Shown here: one piece after another, positions 32,116-41,319 of the stretch
Numbering within the stretch: position 1 is the stretch's first letter
How the letters are laid out: each line of letters begins with the position of its first letter
Source: Sagittula salina
Lineage (GTDB): Bacteria > Pseudomonadota > Alphaproteobacteria > Rhodobacterales > Rhodobacteraceae
DNA length: 64,000 nucleotides
Direction: 5' to 3'
Assembly (NCBI RefSeq): GCF_017813235.1
Contig: NZ_JAGISH010000014.1
Coordinates: 1-64,000 of the forward strand
The notes under the pieces: model-generated
Told to the model about the DNA's origin: nothing
Seen by the model: only the letters and a program-made list of their open reading frames with translations
The model's database searches: none
Program-made: the position numbers and the translations under genes

Positions 32116-35100
32116 TCAGCTCCTTTCGATCCGGCAGAGGCTGCATTTGGTTTCCTGCATCTGGGTCACCACGTCATAGCCATAGGTCTGCACGGTATTG
32201 GTGGCCTCGCCCGACACGTAGGGCGCGGCGCCTTCGGGGTAGCGGTTGGTCAGGTCCTCGCCCATCCAGAACCCGGCAAAGTGGAACGGGAGGAAGACTG
32301 TCTTGCGCCCGATCCGGGGGGTCACCAGTGCGGCCACGCGGATACGGCCTTCGGGGGTGGCGACCCAGACGAATTCTCCCGAGGAAATCCCCATTTCGGC
32401 GGCGTCCTCGCGGTTGATCTCGACGAACATCTGCTGCTGGAATTCCGCCAGCCATTTGTTCGACCGGGTTTCGTCGCCTCCACCCTCGTATTCCACCAGG
32501 CGGCCGGAGGTGAGGGTCATCGGGTATTCGGCGGCGAAATCGACCTCTTGAATCGACTTGTAGAGGACGGGCAGGCGCCACAGGCGACGGTCGTCGTAAG
32601 TGCCGTATTCCGGCAGCAGGTCGCGGCGCGCTGTCATCAGAGGCTCGCGGTGCAGCGGGACCTCGTCGGGGAAGTTCCAGACCACCGCGCGCGCCCGACC
32701 GTTGCCGTAGGGCGCCAGGCCGTGCGCGATCATCACTCGCTGCAACCCGCCCGACAGATCGGTTTTCCAGTTCACGCGGCGGATCTTGTCCGCCAGCGTG
32801 GTATCGTCCGGGGCGGGGCCGTCGGGATTGTTGGCAAGGTAGGCGCGGATCGCGTCCAGCGCCCGTTCGGGATAGTCGGGGAAAAAGGCCGCCGCTTCTC
32901 CTGGCAGGAGATTGTCACCCTGATCCTCGCCGTTGTCGTCGTCGGCCTGGTCGTCGCCGGTGCCGGTTACGTCATCGGAGCCATCCGCCGAGGCAGTGAC
33001 ACCGTTCGCGCGGGCCTGGCGGGCCTCCTCGCGGCGCAGCCGCCGGACCTCATCCTCCAGCGCGGCAAGCGCCTGTTCGGCTTCGGCCTCGTCCATCTCC
33101 AGCATGTCGAGCTTGAACCGGTCCGCACCCACGGCCCCGATGATGAGCTTTTCACGCGCGGTCAGCTCGTGCACCCAACCCAGAGCTTCGAGCATTCCGA
33201 CGGTGCCCTCCGGGTAGCCGGTGAGGATCTCCGACCCTTCGGTAAAGCTGTCCTCGGCCAACAGGCTCCGGCCTTCGTGGCTGACTCCCCAGCGGGCGCG
33301 GAAAGGCAGGCCGCCCTCGGCAACGGATTTCGAAAGGTCATAAAGCAGGGGCGTGCCGGGGTGCTTCAGTTCGGGCCGCCCCCAAGCGGGCCAGGGGAGG
33401 CCATAATATTCGCCCTTGACCGGCTCTTCCTTGCCCCGAAGCGTGATGCTGTCGAACTTGTCCTGATGCTGCATATGGCGCTTCAGACGTTCCGGGCTGT
33501 GCCCGGTATAGCCGATGGTCCAGGACCCGCGGTTGATCTCGCGCATGATGCTTTCGGCCTGTGGGAGTTTGCCGACGACCTCGATGGTCTTGAACATCTC
33601 GTCGGCGAAACCCAGCGCCTCTGCCAAAAGGTAGGTGATCTCGTAATCGGTCTTCGATTCCCAGAGCGGTTCGAACACCTTATCCCGCCATTGTACCGAC
33701 CGCGAGGAATTGGTCACCGATCCGTCCATCTCCGCCGTGGTGGCGGCGGGCAGCAGATACACGTCGTCCTGCTTGTTGGTCATGATCGCGACCTGCGTCG
33801 GGTGAGGGTCGATGATGCAGAGCAGGTCGACCGCCTCCAGCGCCTTCATCTGGTCGGGGCCGCGCGTGATCGAATTCGCCGCGTGTCCCCAGAACATCAG
33901 CGCTTTGACCGGGTTCGGCTGTTCGAGGTTCTCCGGGTCTTCGAGGATCGCGTCCATGTACCGCGAGAGTGGCATCCCGGCGGCTTCCATGAGCTCCTTG
34001 GACCCGAAGCGCCCCTTCATCCACTCGTAATCAACGTCCCAGATGCGGCACCAGTGGCGCCATGCGCCTTCGCTCAGGCCGTAGTAGGCGGGCAGCGATT
34101 CGCACGAAACGCCAAGATCCGTGGCGCCCTGGACGTTGTCGTGGCCGCGAAAAATGTTGGTACCGCCGCCAACCTTGCCGATGTTGCCCAGCACCAGCTG
34201 CAGGATCGACGCCGCGCGGGTCATCGACGACCCGATAGTGTGTTGCGTCAGCCCCATGCACCAGACCAATGTGCCGGGGCGGTTTTCGGCCAGTGTCCGA
34301 GCCACGCGTCGGGTCTGATCCGGCGGAATGCCGCAGACGCGCTCGACCTCCTCGGGCGTCCATTTTTCGACCTCCGCCTGCACCTGTTCGATGCCAAAGA
34401 CGCGCTTTTCGAGATATTCCTTGTCTTCCCAGCCGTTGCGGAAGATCTCGCGCACCAGACCCCACAGGAAACCGATGTCCGATCCGGGCCGGATGCGCAC
34501 GTATTCATCGGCATGGGCGGCGGTGCGGGTGAAACGTGGATCGACCACGATCATCGGCGCGCCGTTCTCCTTGCCCGCCAGCACATGCAGCATGGAAACC
34601 GGATGCGCCTCCGCGGGGTTGCCGCCGATGATGATGATCGACTTGGAGCGGCGGATGTCATTGAAAGTGTTGGTCATCGCGCCGTAGCCGAAGGAGTTGG
34701 CAACGCCCGCGACGGTGGTCGAATGGCAGATCCGCGCCTGATGATCGACGTTGTTCGTCCCCCAGAAGGACGCGAACTTGCGGAAAAGATAGGCCTGTTC
34801 GTTGGAATACTTGGCGGAGCCTAACCAATAGGCGCTGTCCGGGCCGTCGGTGTCGCGGATCTTCAGCAGTTTGGCGGAAATTTCCTCGATGGCCTGCTGC
34901 CACGAAATGCGGGTCCATTCCCCCGCGACCTTTTTCATCGGGTACTTCAGCCGCCGCTCACCGATGGCGACTTCGCGCATGGCGGCACCCTTGGCGCAGT
35001 GCGTGCCCTGATTGATCGGGCTTTCAAAGGCCGGTTCTTGCCCGACCCAGACGCCATTCTCGACCTCCGCCCACATGGAACACCCGACAGAGCAGTACTG

Positions 35101-35319
35101 GCAGATGGTCTTGCGGGTGACCCGATCGACGGCGGCCAAGGGGGCGGTCGGCGCGGTCTGGGCCTGAATGCGTCCGGCGGGGCCGGACAGACCGGCGAAG
35201 GCCAGCCCCGCCACGCCGGAGGCCTTCAGGAAATCGCGGCGGGTCTGACCTTTGGCGACATCCGGCGGAACGGTGATCCGTTTCGAGGTCGGGCGGCGGT
35301 CGGTCTTCCTTTTCAGCAT
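32116..35319 (-). CDS. Formate dehydrogenase alpha subunit (molybdopterin, Cys form)
   Basis: A 1067-residue catalytic subunit. A twin-arginine signal (TRRDFLKASG, Arg27-Arg28) shows periplasmic export. The [4Fe-4S] cysteines lie in CQYCSVGC and GTHCAKG. The metal-site residue is Cys198 in ARICHST, where E. coli FdnG has selenocysteine. Molybdopterin-binding segments follow (IIIIGGNPAEAHP, GHAANSITRGPDQMKAL). It oxidises formate to CO2. An acidic Asp/Gly-rich insert (about residues 773-800, TGTGDDQADDDNGED) is unusual. The start is the ATG at 35319, 26 bases after the Tat-target gene stop. No fdhD or fdhE maturation gene is in the window. Confidence 0.92.
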   Translation of the reverse strand: MLKRKTDRRPTSKRITVPPDVAKGQTRRDFLKASGVAGLAFAGLSGPAGRIQAQTAPTAPLAAVDRVTRKTICQYCSVGCSMWAEVENGVWVGQEPAFESPINQGTHCAKGAAMREVAIGERRLKYPMKKVAGEWTRISWQQAIEEISAKLLKIRDTDGPDSAYWLGSAKYSNEQAYLFRKFASFWGTNNVDHQARICHSTTVAGVANSFGYGAMTNTFNDIRRSKSIIIIGGNPAEAHPVSMLHVLAGKENGAPMIVVDPRFTRTAAHADEYVRIRPGSDIGFLWGLVREIFRNGWEDKEYLEKRVFGIEQVQAEVEKWTPEEVERVCGIPPDQTRRVARTLAENRPGTLVWCMGLTQHTIGSSMTRAASILQLVLGNIGKVGGGTNIFRGHDNVQGATDLGVSCESLPAYYGLSEGAWRHWCRIWDVDYEWMKGRFGSKELMEAAGMPLSRYMDAILEDPENLEQPNPVKALMFWGHAANSITRGPDQMKALEAVDLLCIIDPHPTQVAIMTNKQDDVYLLPAATTAEMDGSVTNSSRSVQWRDKVFEPLWESKTDYEITYLLAEALGFADEMFKTIEVVGKLPQAESIMREINRGSWTIGYTGHSPERLKRHMQHQDKFDSITLRGKEEPVKGEYYGLPWPAWGRPELKHPGTPLLYDLSKSVAEGGLPFRARWGVSHEGRSLLAEDSFTEGSEILTGYPEGTVGMLEALGWVHELTAREKLIIGAVGADRFKLDMLEMDEAEAEQALAALEDEVRRLRREEARQARANGVTASADGSDDVTGTGDDQADDDNGEDQGDNLLPGEAAAFFPDYPERALDAIRAYLANNPDGPAPDDTTLADKIRRVNWKTDLSGGLQRVMIAHGLAPYGNGRARAVVWNFPDEVPLHREPLMTARRDLLPEYGTYDDRRLWRLPVLYKSIQEVDFAAEYPMTLTSGRLVEYEGGGDETRSNKWLAEFQQQMFVEINREDAAEMGISSGEFVWVATPEGRIRVAALVTPRIGRKTVFLPFHFAGFWMGEDLTNRYPEGAAPYVSGEATNTVQTYGYDVVTQMQETKCSLCRIERS

Positions 35320-35345
35320 AGGCTCTTCCCCTGCGGTCCCGGCAT

Positions 35346-35540
35346 TCAGGACCGCGCCAGTGTGTAATAGGTCCGGGTGTGCGGCGTGTCGGCCAGTCGC
35401 GGCTGGCGCGGATCGGGCGGTCCCTCCGGCGCGTCGTTCTGGGCGGCGGCGGGCGTCGCGCAGGCGGCGATGCCCACCGCAGGCGCGATGCAGAGCAGGT
35501 CGCGGCGTGCGACGGTCGGGCTGGTCTTCTTGCCGGTCAT
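35346..35540 (-). CDS. Formate dehydrogenase region Tat-target protein
   Basis: A 64-residue protein with a twin-arginine signal (RRDLLCIAPAVGIAACATPAAA) and a short mature part rich in Pro and polar residues. It matches the small conserved Tat-target protein found beside formate dehydrogenase genes in many proteobacteria; its role is unknown. GGAGG precedes the ATG at 35540. It is the first gene of the formate dehydrogenase operon. Confidence 0.78.
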   Translation of the reverse strand: MTGKKTSPTVARRDLLCIAPAVGIAACATPAAAQNDAPEGPPDPRQPRLADTPHTRTYYTLARS

Positions 35541-35859
35541 GGGAACCTCCGTTCAGGTACAATCGTTTGATCTGGCTGAAGTTCCCGCCCTGCTTTAAAA
35601 ATTTTGCACCGGCGGCCTGGCGGTCCCCCCACACTTGGACCACCGCGAGGCGGGGGCCACCCGCGCCATGACCTGCCAGAGGAAGCGCGCTGTACCACCG
35701 CTTCCCGCGCGCCTTTACCTGCCTTTTATCTGCATTGGGCGGTCCTGCTGAGGGTGGTCCTGCTGAAATGGGCAGGCGGCTTTGACGAAGACGCTGGTGC
35801 TCAGGTCAGGCACCAAAGCAGCATGACGCGCGGAAACTGCGGGAACCGTCAGCGCGACG
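35541..35859. other. Intergenic region upstream of the formate dehydrogenase operon
   Basis: This 319-base gap lies between flhB (3' end at 35860) and the formate dehydrogenase operon, both on the minus strand, so it should hold the fdh promoter. An AT-rich run (35594-35608) is the most likely promoter core. Two perfect 11-base direct repeats GGTCCTGCTGA occur at 35741-35751 and 35756-35766 (period 15). No gene is supported. Confidence 0.5.
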
Positions 35860-36987
35860 TCAGTGAGTGTCGCGCAGGCTGGAGCCCTCGGGCGGCGGGC
35901 GGCGTACGTTCCTTTGCAGATCGAGGACGTAGCCGATAATGGCGGCGACCGCCTCCCAATGCTCCAGCGGGATCTCGCGGTCGAGTTCGGCCACGTCATA
36001 AAGCGCGCGGGCGAGGGGGCGGTTCTCCACGATGGGAATTTCGGATTCGCGGGCCAGCTCGCGGATGCGGGCAGCCATGCGGTCGGCGCCCTTGGCGACG
36101 CAGATCGGGGCCAGATCGACACCGTTTTCGTATTTCAGCGCCACGGCGTAATGCGTCGGGTTGGTGAGGATGACCGTGGCGCGCGGCACCGCGGCGGCCA
36201 TCCGCTGACGCGCGCGCTGGCGGCGCAGGCTCATGCGCTTTGCCCTGATCTGCGGGTCGCCCTCGGTGTCCTTCATCTCGTCCTTGACTTCCTGCTGGGT
36301 CATGCGCTGCTTGCGGCGGTGGTCGAAGCGTTTCCACAGGATGTCCGCCCCGGCCACGGTGACCACCAGCGCCAGCACCACCATCAGCATCCCCGCCGCC
36401 GCGTCGCGGGTGAAGGCGATCAGCCGTTCGGGCAGGACGCCCTGTGTCTGCCAGATCTGGGTGACGGCGCGGCGGGTGACAAAGAAGGCGATCACGCCGA
36501 TCACCAGCACCTTTGTCATGCTCTTGACGAATTCAACGAGGTTCGAGGCCGAAAACATCCGCTTCAGTCCGGCGAAGGGCGAGATCTTTGACAGCTTGGG
36601 GCGGATGCGTTCGGCGGCGACGACGATTTCCCCTTGGAGCAGTACTCCGGCCACTGCGCCCAGCACCATCAGCAGAAGAAGCGGCGCGAGTAGCAGCGTC
36701 ACCCCTTGCAGCAGCGCGCCGGTCACGTCGCCCAGATCGCCCATTCCGGCGGAATCGCTGCCGACGGTGAATCGCCCGGCACCTTCGAGCGTTCGGCGCA
36801 GAACGCCCGCAAGTTGCGCAGAGACGGAGGGCAGAACGAAGCTCGCGATGACAAAGAGGGAGAGTACCGTCATGACGTTGCCGGCCTCGCGCGATGAGGC
36901 GACGTCACCCTTTTCGCGGGCACGGCGAAGTTTGCGCTCTGTCGGCTCCTCGGTTTTGGAGCTCTGGTCCTGATCGTCCTCCGCCAT
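35860..36987 (-). CDS. flhB: Flagellar export switch protein FlhB
   Basis: A 375-residue protein. A basic N-terminus (KTEEPTERKLRRAREKGDV) and four transmembrane helices precede the cytoplasmic domain, which carries the autocleavage motif NPTHYAVAL (Asn276-Pro277). FlhB is the specificity switch of the flagellar type III export gate, changing export from rod/hook to filament proteins. It is the last gene of an operon running flgB-flgC-fliE-fliQ-sltF-flhA-fliR-flhB. The start lies 3 bases after the fliR stop. Confidence 0.95.
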   Translation of the reverse strand: MAEDDQDQSSKTEEPTERKLRRAREKGDVASSREAGNVMTVLSLFVIASFVLPSVSAQLAGVLRRTLEGAGRFTVGSDSAGMGDLGDVTGALLQGVTLLLAPLLLLMVLGAVAGVLLQGEIVVAAERIRPKLSKISPFAGLKRMFSASNLVEFVKSMTKVLVIGVIAFFVTRRAVTQIWQTQGVLPERLIAFTRDAAAGMLMVVLALVVTVAGADILWKRFDHRRKQRMTQQEVKDEMKDTEGDPQIRAKRMSLRRQRARQRMAAAVPRATVILTNPTHYAVALKYENGVDLAPICVAKGADRMAARIRELARESEIPIVENRPLARALYDVAELDREIPLEHWEAVAAIIGYVLDLQRNVRRPPPEGSSLRDTH

Positions 36988-36990
36988 TGT

Positions 36991-37746
36991 CTAGAACACC
37001 AGAAGGCCCAGCCATTGTGCCAGGCGTTCGGCGAATTCGCGCAGCATGACCGGGGTGGCCATGGCAAGCACCAGCAGGCCCGCGGCGATCAGCACGGGGG
37101 CGGCGACAAAGAACACCGGCAGCGCGGGCATCATGCGCGCCGCCAGTCCCATCCCGAGGTTTGCAAGCAGCCCCATCACGTAGAAGGGCGCGGCGATCGA
37201 CAGCCCGAGGTAGAAGCTTTGCCCGGCAGCGCGGATCATCTGCTGCGCAAGATCGCCGGGCATGATCCGCCCCGGTGGGAAGACGTCATAGCCAAGAAGA
37301 AGCGCGTCGATGATGAGGTGGTGCAGATCGGTGGCGAAGATGACCGCCAGTCCGCCCAGCGTCAGCCCGGTCGAGATCATCGTACCGCCCTGAAAGGACC
37401 CGAGCTGCGAGGAGAAGGCATTCGACAGGCCGATGGTCAAGCCGATCTGATCGCCGACGAATTGCAGCGTGCTCAGCAGGATACGCGCAGTCATGCCGAA
37501 CCAGATGCCCAGCGTGATCTCGATCGCGAAGCTGCCGATCAGTTTCGCCGGGTCACTCAGTGACAGCGGCCCGATCGGCACCAGCGGATAGAGCGCCAGC
37601 GACAAGAGGATCGCGAAAGCCAGCCGGTGCCGGACGGGCACAAAACTTTCGCCAAATGCGGGAACGAACATAAGCGCCGCGCCGATGCGGGCAAAGACCA
37701 TCGCGACGCCGAGGAATTCGACCGTCAGGAGCGCGGCGAGGTTCAT
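36991..37746 (-). CDS. fliR: Flagellar export gate protein FliR
   Basis: A 251-residue membrane protein with about six helices. It shows typical FliR features, an N-terminal ARIGAALMFVPAFG and the central GLSNAFSSQLGSFQGG. FliR forms part of the FliPQR export gate. The ATG overlaps flhA by four bases. fliP is not in this window. Confidence 0.9.
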   Translation of the reverse strand: MNLAALLTVEFLGVAMVFARIGAALMFVPAFGESFVPVRHRLAFAILLSLALYPLVPIGPLSLSDPAKLIGSFAIEITLGIWFGMTARILLSTLQFVGDQIGLTIGLSNAFSSQLGSFQGGTMISTGLTLGGLAVIFATDLHHLIIDALLLGYDVFPPGRIMPGDLAQQMIRAAGQSFYLGLSIAAPFYVMGLLANLGMGLAARMMPALPVFFVAAPVLIAAGLLVLAMATPVMLREFAERLAQWLGLLVF

Positions 37747-39827
37747 TGCCCGATGGTTGCGACGGTGCGCAGCGCGGCCTTGCGGTGGACCTCGTTGTGC
37801 GACAGCACGACGGTCATCGGGCTGACGCGTTCCAGCATGGAGCGCACGAAGCTGCGCACCTCCGGGCTGACCAGCAGCGCGGGCCATTTGTCCTGCTCTG
37901 CGAATTTCTGGATTTCGCGGCGGGTCTGCAGGACGAATTCCTGCACCCGCTGGGGCGACATGACAAAGTTGCGCTCGTCGCCGCTGACACGCAGCGCTTC
38001 GAGGAATTCCTTTTCCCATGTCGCGCTCATGGAGATGACGGGGATGAAACCCGAGCCGTCCGCCAGAGACTTGCAGATCTGGTTGGAGAGGCGGCGGCGC
38101 ACGCCCTCGGTGATCTCGGTGACGTTGGAGGTGTTGCGCTTGGTCTCGGCGATGGCCTCGATGATGATTGGCAGGTTGCGGATGGAAACGCGTTCCGCCA
38201 GCAGCATTTGCAACACCTGCTGGATCAGAACCATCGGCGCATTGCCGGGGATTTCCTGCGCCAGCTTCTGATACTCGCGGTCCAGTCCCTCGATCAGCGC
38301 CTGCGTCGCGCCGTAGGTCATGAGTTCGGGCAGGTGATCCTTCACCACCTCCGTCAGGTGGGTGATGATGACGCTTTCCGGGTCGACCACGGTCAGGCCG
38401 AGCGCCTCGGCGCGGGGGCCGTCCTTCGCGTCGATCCACAGCGCTTCGAGGCCGAAGGTGGGGTCATGGCCGCGTTCGCCGGGGATCGGACAGTCGCCGG
38501 GGTTCACCACCATGAGACCCTGCGGCCGGATCTGACCCTGCGCCACCTCCACGCCCTGTACCACCAGTGCGTAGCTTTGGGCGTCCAGCATCGGGTCGTC
38601 CTTGATCCGCACGGAGGGCAGGACAAAGCCGAATTCGCGGGCAAAAAGGTTGCGCAGGCTGCGGATCTTGCCCGTCAGCGCGGCGTCGCTGCTGGAAATC
38701 AGCGGGACCAGCGTCTGCCCCAGATCGAGCCGGATGGTGTCGAGCTTCAGCGTGTCCTTGATGTCGTCCTCGGCGGGGGCGGCTTCGGCCTTCTGACGGG
38801 CGGCCTCCGCCTGCTGGGCGCTGGACTTGTCGGCGGCGATCCTGCGGTTCACCATCACGCCCAGAAAGACCATCAGGCCCGCCAGTGCGCCAAAGACGAA
38901 ACTGGGGAAACCCGGCAGCAGGCCGATGCCGAAAAGCAGCGCCGCCGCCATGTAAAGCGCCTTGGGGAAGCGGGACAGCTGACCAAGAACGGCCTCGTTG
39001 GTGGCACCCTCGGTGCCGCCCTTGGTGACGATGAGGCCCGCCGCGAGCGAAACGATCAGCGCCGGAACCTGCGTCACCAGCCCGTCGCCGATGGTCAGCA
39101 CGGTGTAGAAATTCGCGGCTTCAGACAGCGAAAGGTCATGCTGCGCTACGCCGATCAGAATACCACCAATAACATTGATGAGCGTGATGATGATGCCCGC
39201 CACCGCGTCGCCGCGCACGAACTTCGACGCACCGTCCATCGCGCCGTAAAAGCCGCTTTCGCCCTCCAGTTCCTTGCGGCGGGCGCGCGCCTGGTTTTCG
39301 TCGATCATGCCCGCGCCGAGGTCGGCGTCGATGGCCATCTGCTTGCCGGGCATGGAATCGAGCGAGAAGCGCGCGGTGACTTCGGCGATGCGGGTCGAGC
39401 CCTTGGTGATGACGACGAAGTTGATCACCACGAGAATGGCAAAGACGACCACCCCGATGATGAAGTTGCCCGACACGATGAATCGCGAGAAACCTTCGAT
39501 CACGCCGCCAGCGGCACCGGGGCCGGTGTGGCCCTCCGACAGGATCAGCCGGGTGGAGGCGACGTTGAGCGAGAGTCGCAGCATGGTCACGACCAGCAGC
39601 AGCGTCGGGAAGCTGTTGAAGTCGAGCGGTTTCGGAATCCACAACGCGACCATCAGGATCAGCACCGACAGCGACAGGGAGACCGCCAGACCGAAGTCGA
39701 GGATCACCGGCGGCAGCGGCACGAAGAGCACCGCCAGCACCAGGGTCACACCGATGGCAAAGCCGACGTCCCGGTTGGCCATGCCGCGGCCCAGCAGGCC
39801 GGAAGAAGAAGGCTCGGTCGCGGACAT
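37743..39827 (-). CDS. flhA: Flagellar export gate protein FlhA
   Basis: A 694-residue protein with eight transmembrane helices in the first 330 residues. The conserved segments include NFVVITKGSTRIAEVTARF and SLDSMPGKQMAIDADL in the cytoplasmic loop. A large C-terminal cytoplasmic domain follows. FlhA forms the nonameric ring that docks export substrates and chaperones. Start and the upstream sltF-like stop overlap by one base (TGATG type). Confidence 0.95.
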   Translation of the reverse strand: MSATEPSSSGLLGRGMANRDVGFAIGVTLVLAVLFVPLPPVILDFGLAVSLSLSVLILMVALWIPKPLDFNSFPTLLLVVTMLRLSLNVASTRLILSEGHTGPGAAGGVIEGFSRFIVSGNFIIGVVVFAILVVINFVVITKGSTRIAEVTARFSLDSMPGKQMAIDADLGAGMIDENQARARRKELEGESGFYGAMDGASKFVRGDAVAGIIITLINVIGGILIGVAQHDLSLSEAANFYTVLTIGDGLVTQVPALIVSLAAGLIVTKGGTEGATNEAVLGQLSRFPKALYMAAALLFGIGLLPGFPSFVFGALAGLMVFLGVMVNRRIAADKSSAQQAEAARQKAEAAPAEDDIKDTLKLDTIRLDLGQTLVPLISSSDAALTGKIRSLRNLFAREFGFVLPSVRIKDDPMLDAQSYALVVQGVEVAQGQIRPQGLMVVNPGDCPIPGERGHDPTFGLEALWIDAKDGPRAEALGLTVVDPESVIITHLTEVVKDHLPELMTYGATQALIEGLDREYQKLAQEIPGNAPMVLIQQVLQMLLAERVSIRNLPIIIEAIAETKRNTSNVTEITEGVRRRLSNQICKSLADGSGFIPVISMSATWEKEFLEALRVSGDERNFVMSPQRVQEFVLQTRREIQKFAEQDKWPALLVSPEVRSFVRSMLERVSPMTVVLSHNEVHRKAALRTVATIGQ

Positions 39828-40687
39828 CAGAACATCTTTCGGAAGGCGGGCAGGAGCGGGGCGATGACTTCGCGTCCGTACAGGCTGCGAGCGCCTTCCT
39901 CGGCGGCGCCGCTGCGGCGGGTGATTTCGGAGGTCCAGAAGTGGCTGGCGGGCAGGGCGGGCGGCTGGGGCCGCGCGTCCTGGGTCGAAAGATGCGGCAT
40001 GCGGCCCGTGGTGTTTCCACCCCCGCTCGCGGCGGCCAGTTCGCGGAAGGTGTCGAGCCGGTCGTTGGCGATCTGGAGGTTGCCCTTGAGGCGATCGAGG
40101 TAGGCGGTCTGATATTGCTCGGTGCCTGAATGATAACGCGTGGCGGCGGTGGTCCAGTCCCCGGTCCGGCTGTGGAGCCGGGTCAGGAACCGCGCCGCGT
40201 AATCCACGTTGCGGGCCGGGTCAAAGCCCTGTTCCGGGGTCACGAAGGCCTCCGGGTGCCAGCGCAGATTGATCTGCATACAGCCCACGTCGACCGATTC
40301 GACGCCCACATCGAGTTGCGCCCGTACCCAGTCCGAAGCCGCGTCGGCATCGGGGAAATAGCGCCCGTCGCCCTCGGCGTTGGCGGCGTAGGGCCAGACG
40401 GTCAGTTCGCCCTTGTGCATGATCCCGGCCTCCTGCAGTCCGATGGCCAGCAGCAGGTTGCCGGGGATGCGGTAGCGCAGTTGAGCGTGCAGGATCTCGC
40501 GGATGCAGGCGCCGCTGGCGTCGCCGGAGGCGGGCCGGGGCGTCTGCAGGGGTTCGGCAAGCGCGGCCTCGGTGCGGGGAGCGGGGCGGTAGAAATCGGC
40601 CCATTCCGCCTGTCCGGGCCGTGTCCCGGCCAGCAGGGCGGGCAACGCCAGTGCAAGCAGTCCGACCCGGCGCAGCAAGGCTACCAT
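39827..40687 (-). CDS. Flagellar lytic transglycosylase, SltF-like
   Basis: A 286-residue protein with an N-terminal Sec signal (LLALALPALLAGTRPGQA). Its SLT domain carries the catalytic Glu86 (AIGLQEAGIM), VDVGCMQINLRWHPEAF and NVDYAARFLTRL. A Pro/Ala-rich tail follows. It probably cuts peptidoglycan so that the rod can pass. Position between fliQ and flhA matches the SltF arrangement of Rhodobacter-type flagellar clusters. The separate FlgJ at 63253 has no muramidase domain, so this enzyme likely supplies that activity. Confidence 0.85.
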   Translation of the reverse strand: MVALLRRVGLLALALPALLAGTRPGQAEWADFYRPAPRTEAALAEPLQTPRPASGDASGACIREILHAQLRYRIPGNLLLAIGLQEAGIMHKGELTVWPYAANAEGDGRYFPDADAASDWVRAQLDVGVESVDVGCMQINLRWHPEAFVTPEQGFDPARNVDYAARFLTRLHSRTGDWTTAATRYHSGTEQYQTAYLDRLKGNLQIANDRLDTFRELAAASGGGNTTGRMPHLSTQDARPQPPALPASHFWTSEITRRSGAAEEGARSLYGREVIAPLLPAFRKMF

Positions 40688-40956
40688 TACAGGCCCCCGT
40701 TCATCATCATGTCAAAGGCCTGGTCCGAAAGCGATTTCACGACCGTGTACATCAATGGCATGAAGACCAGCAGGCCGATGAATATGGCCACGATCTTTGG
40801 CACGAATGTCAGGGTCATTTCCTGGATCTGGGTCAGCGCCTGAAACAGAGCGATGGCCAGACCGACGACAAGCGCGATCGCCATGATCGGCCCGGCCGCA
40901 TAGAGCACCGCAAGCAGGGCGTCGGACAGGACTGCGTAGGTATCGCTCTCGTTCAC
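40687..40956 (-). CDS. fliQ: Flagellar export gate protein FliQ
   Basis: An 89-residue protein with two membrane helices (LLAVLYAAGPIMAIALVVGL and a second near MPLM), typical FliQ. A GTG start at 40956 with AGGAGG nine bases upstream. It overlaps the transglycosylase gene start by one base. Confidence 0.9.
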   Translation of the reverse strand: MNESDTYAVLSDALLAVLYAAGPIMAIALVVGLAIALFQALTQIQEMTLTFVPKIVAIFIGLLVFMPLMYTVVKSLSDQAFDMMMNGGL

Positions 40957-40973
40957 TGCCCGCCTCCTGCGCG

Positions 40974-41306
40974 TCAGATCGGCATTCGGGTGATTTCCTG
41001 GTAGGCTTCGACCAACTTGTCGCGAACCGAAACAGCCACCCGCACGGTGGAGTCCAGTTCCAGCGTCGCCTCGACCACGGCCTGCGTGCTGGCGGAGCCG
41101 GTGAGCCCGCCCTTGGCTGTGGCCTCGGCCTCGCGCATGGATGCCGCCGCATCATGCCCGGCGCGTGCGAGCATATCGCCAAAGCTGGTGTTCTGCGTCT
41201 CTTCGGCGGTCGGCGGCACTTGCAGTGACGACATCTCGCGCGACGCACGATAGGCGCCCGAGGCCTGATTGACAGAGAGCAGGGAGGTGGTGAGGGGATC
41301 AGCCAT
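40974..41306 (-). CDS. fliE: Flagellar hook-basal body protein FliE
   Basis: A 110-residue protein with the FliE C-terminal motif (VRVAVSVRDKLVEAYQEITRMPI, about residues 88-110; key residues Arg-Asp-Lys and the final MPI). FliE joins the MS ring to the rod. The gene lies between flgC and fliQ, the usual order in alphaproteobacteria. Confidence 0.92.
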   Translation of the reverse strand: MADPLTTSLLSVNQASGAYRASREMSSLQVPPTAEETQNTSFGDMLARAGHDAAASMREAEATAKGGLTGSASTQAVVEATLELDSTVRVAVSVRDKLVEAYQEITRMPI

Positions 41307-41319
41307 GCCGGATCACGTC

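Noticed and set aside
31867-34824. Very long open frame (985 codons) antisense to the formate dehydrogenase alpha subunit
   Set aside because: GC-rich codon bias leaves antisense frames open. The minus-strand frame encodes a textbook molybdopterin enzyme with all motifs, and the antisense product has no recognisable domain.
35000-35319. Possible selenocysteine formate dehydrogenase
   Set aside because: The active-site codon is a normal Cys codon (ARICHST, Cys198) with no in-frame TGA, so no selenocysteine is needed.
37746-40103. Plus-strand open frame of 785 codons opposite flhA
   Set aside because: flhA and its neighbours on the minus strand are unambiguous flagellar genes; the antisense product is low complexity.
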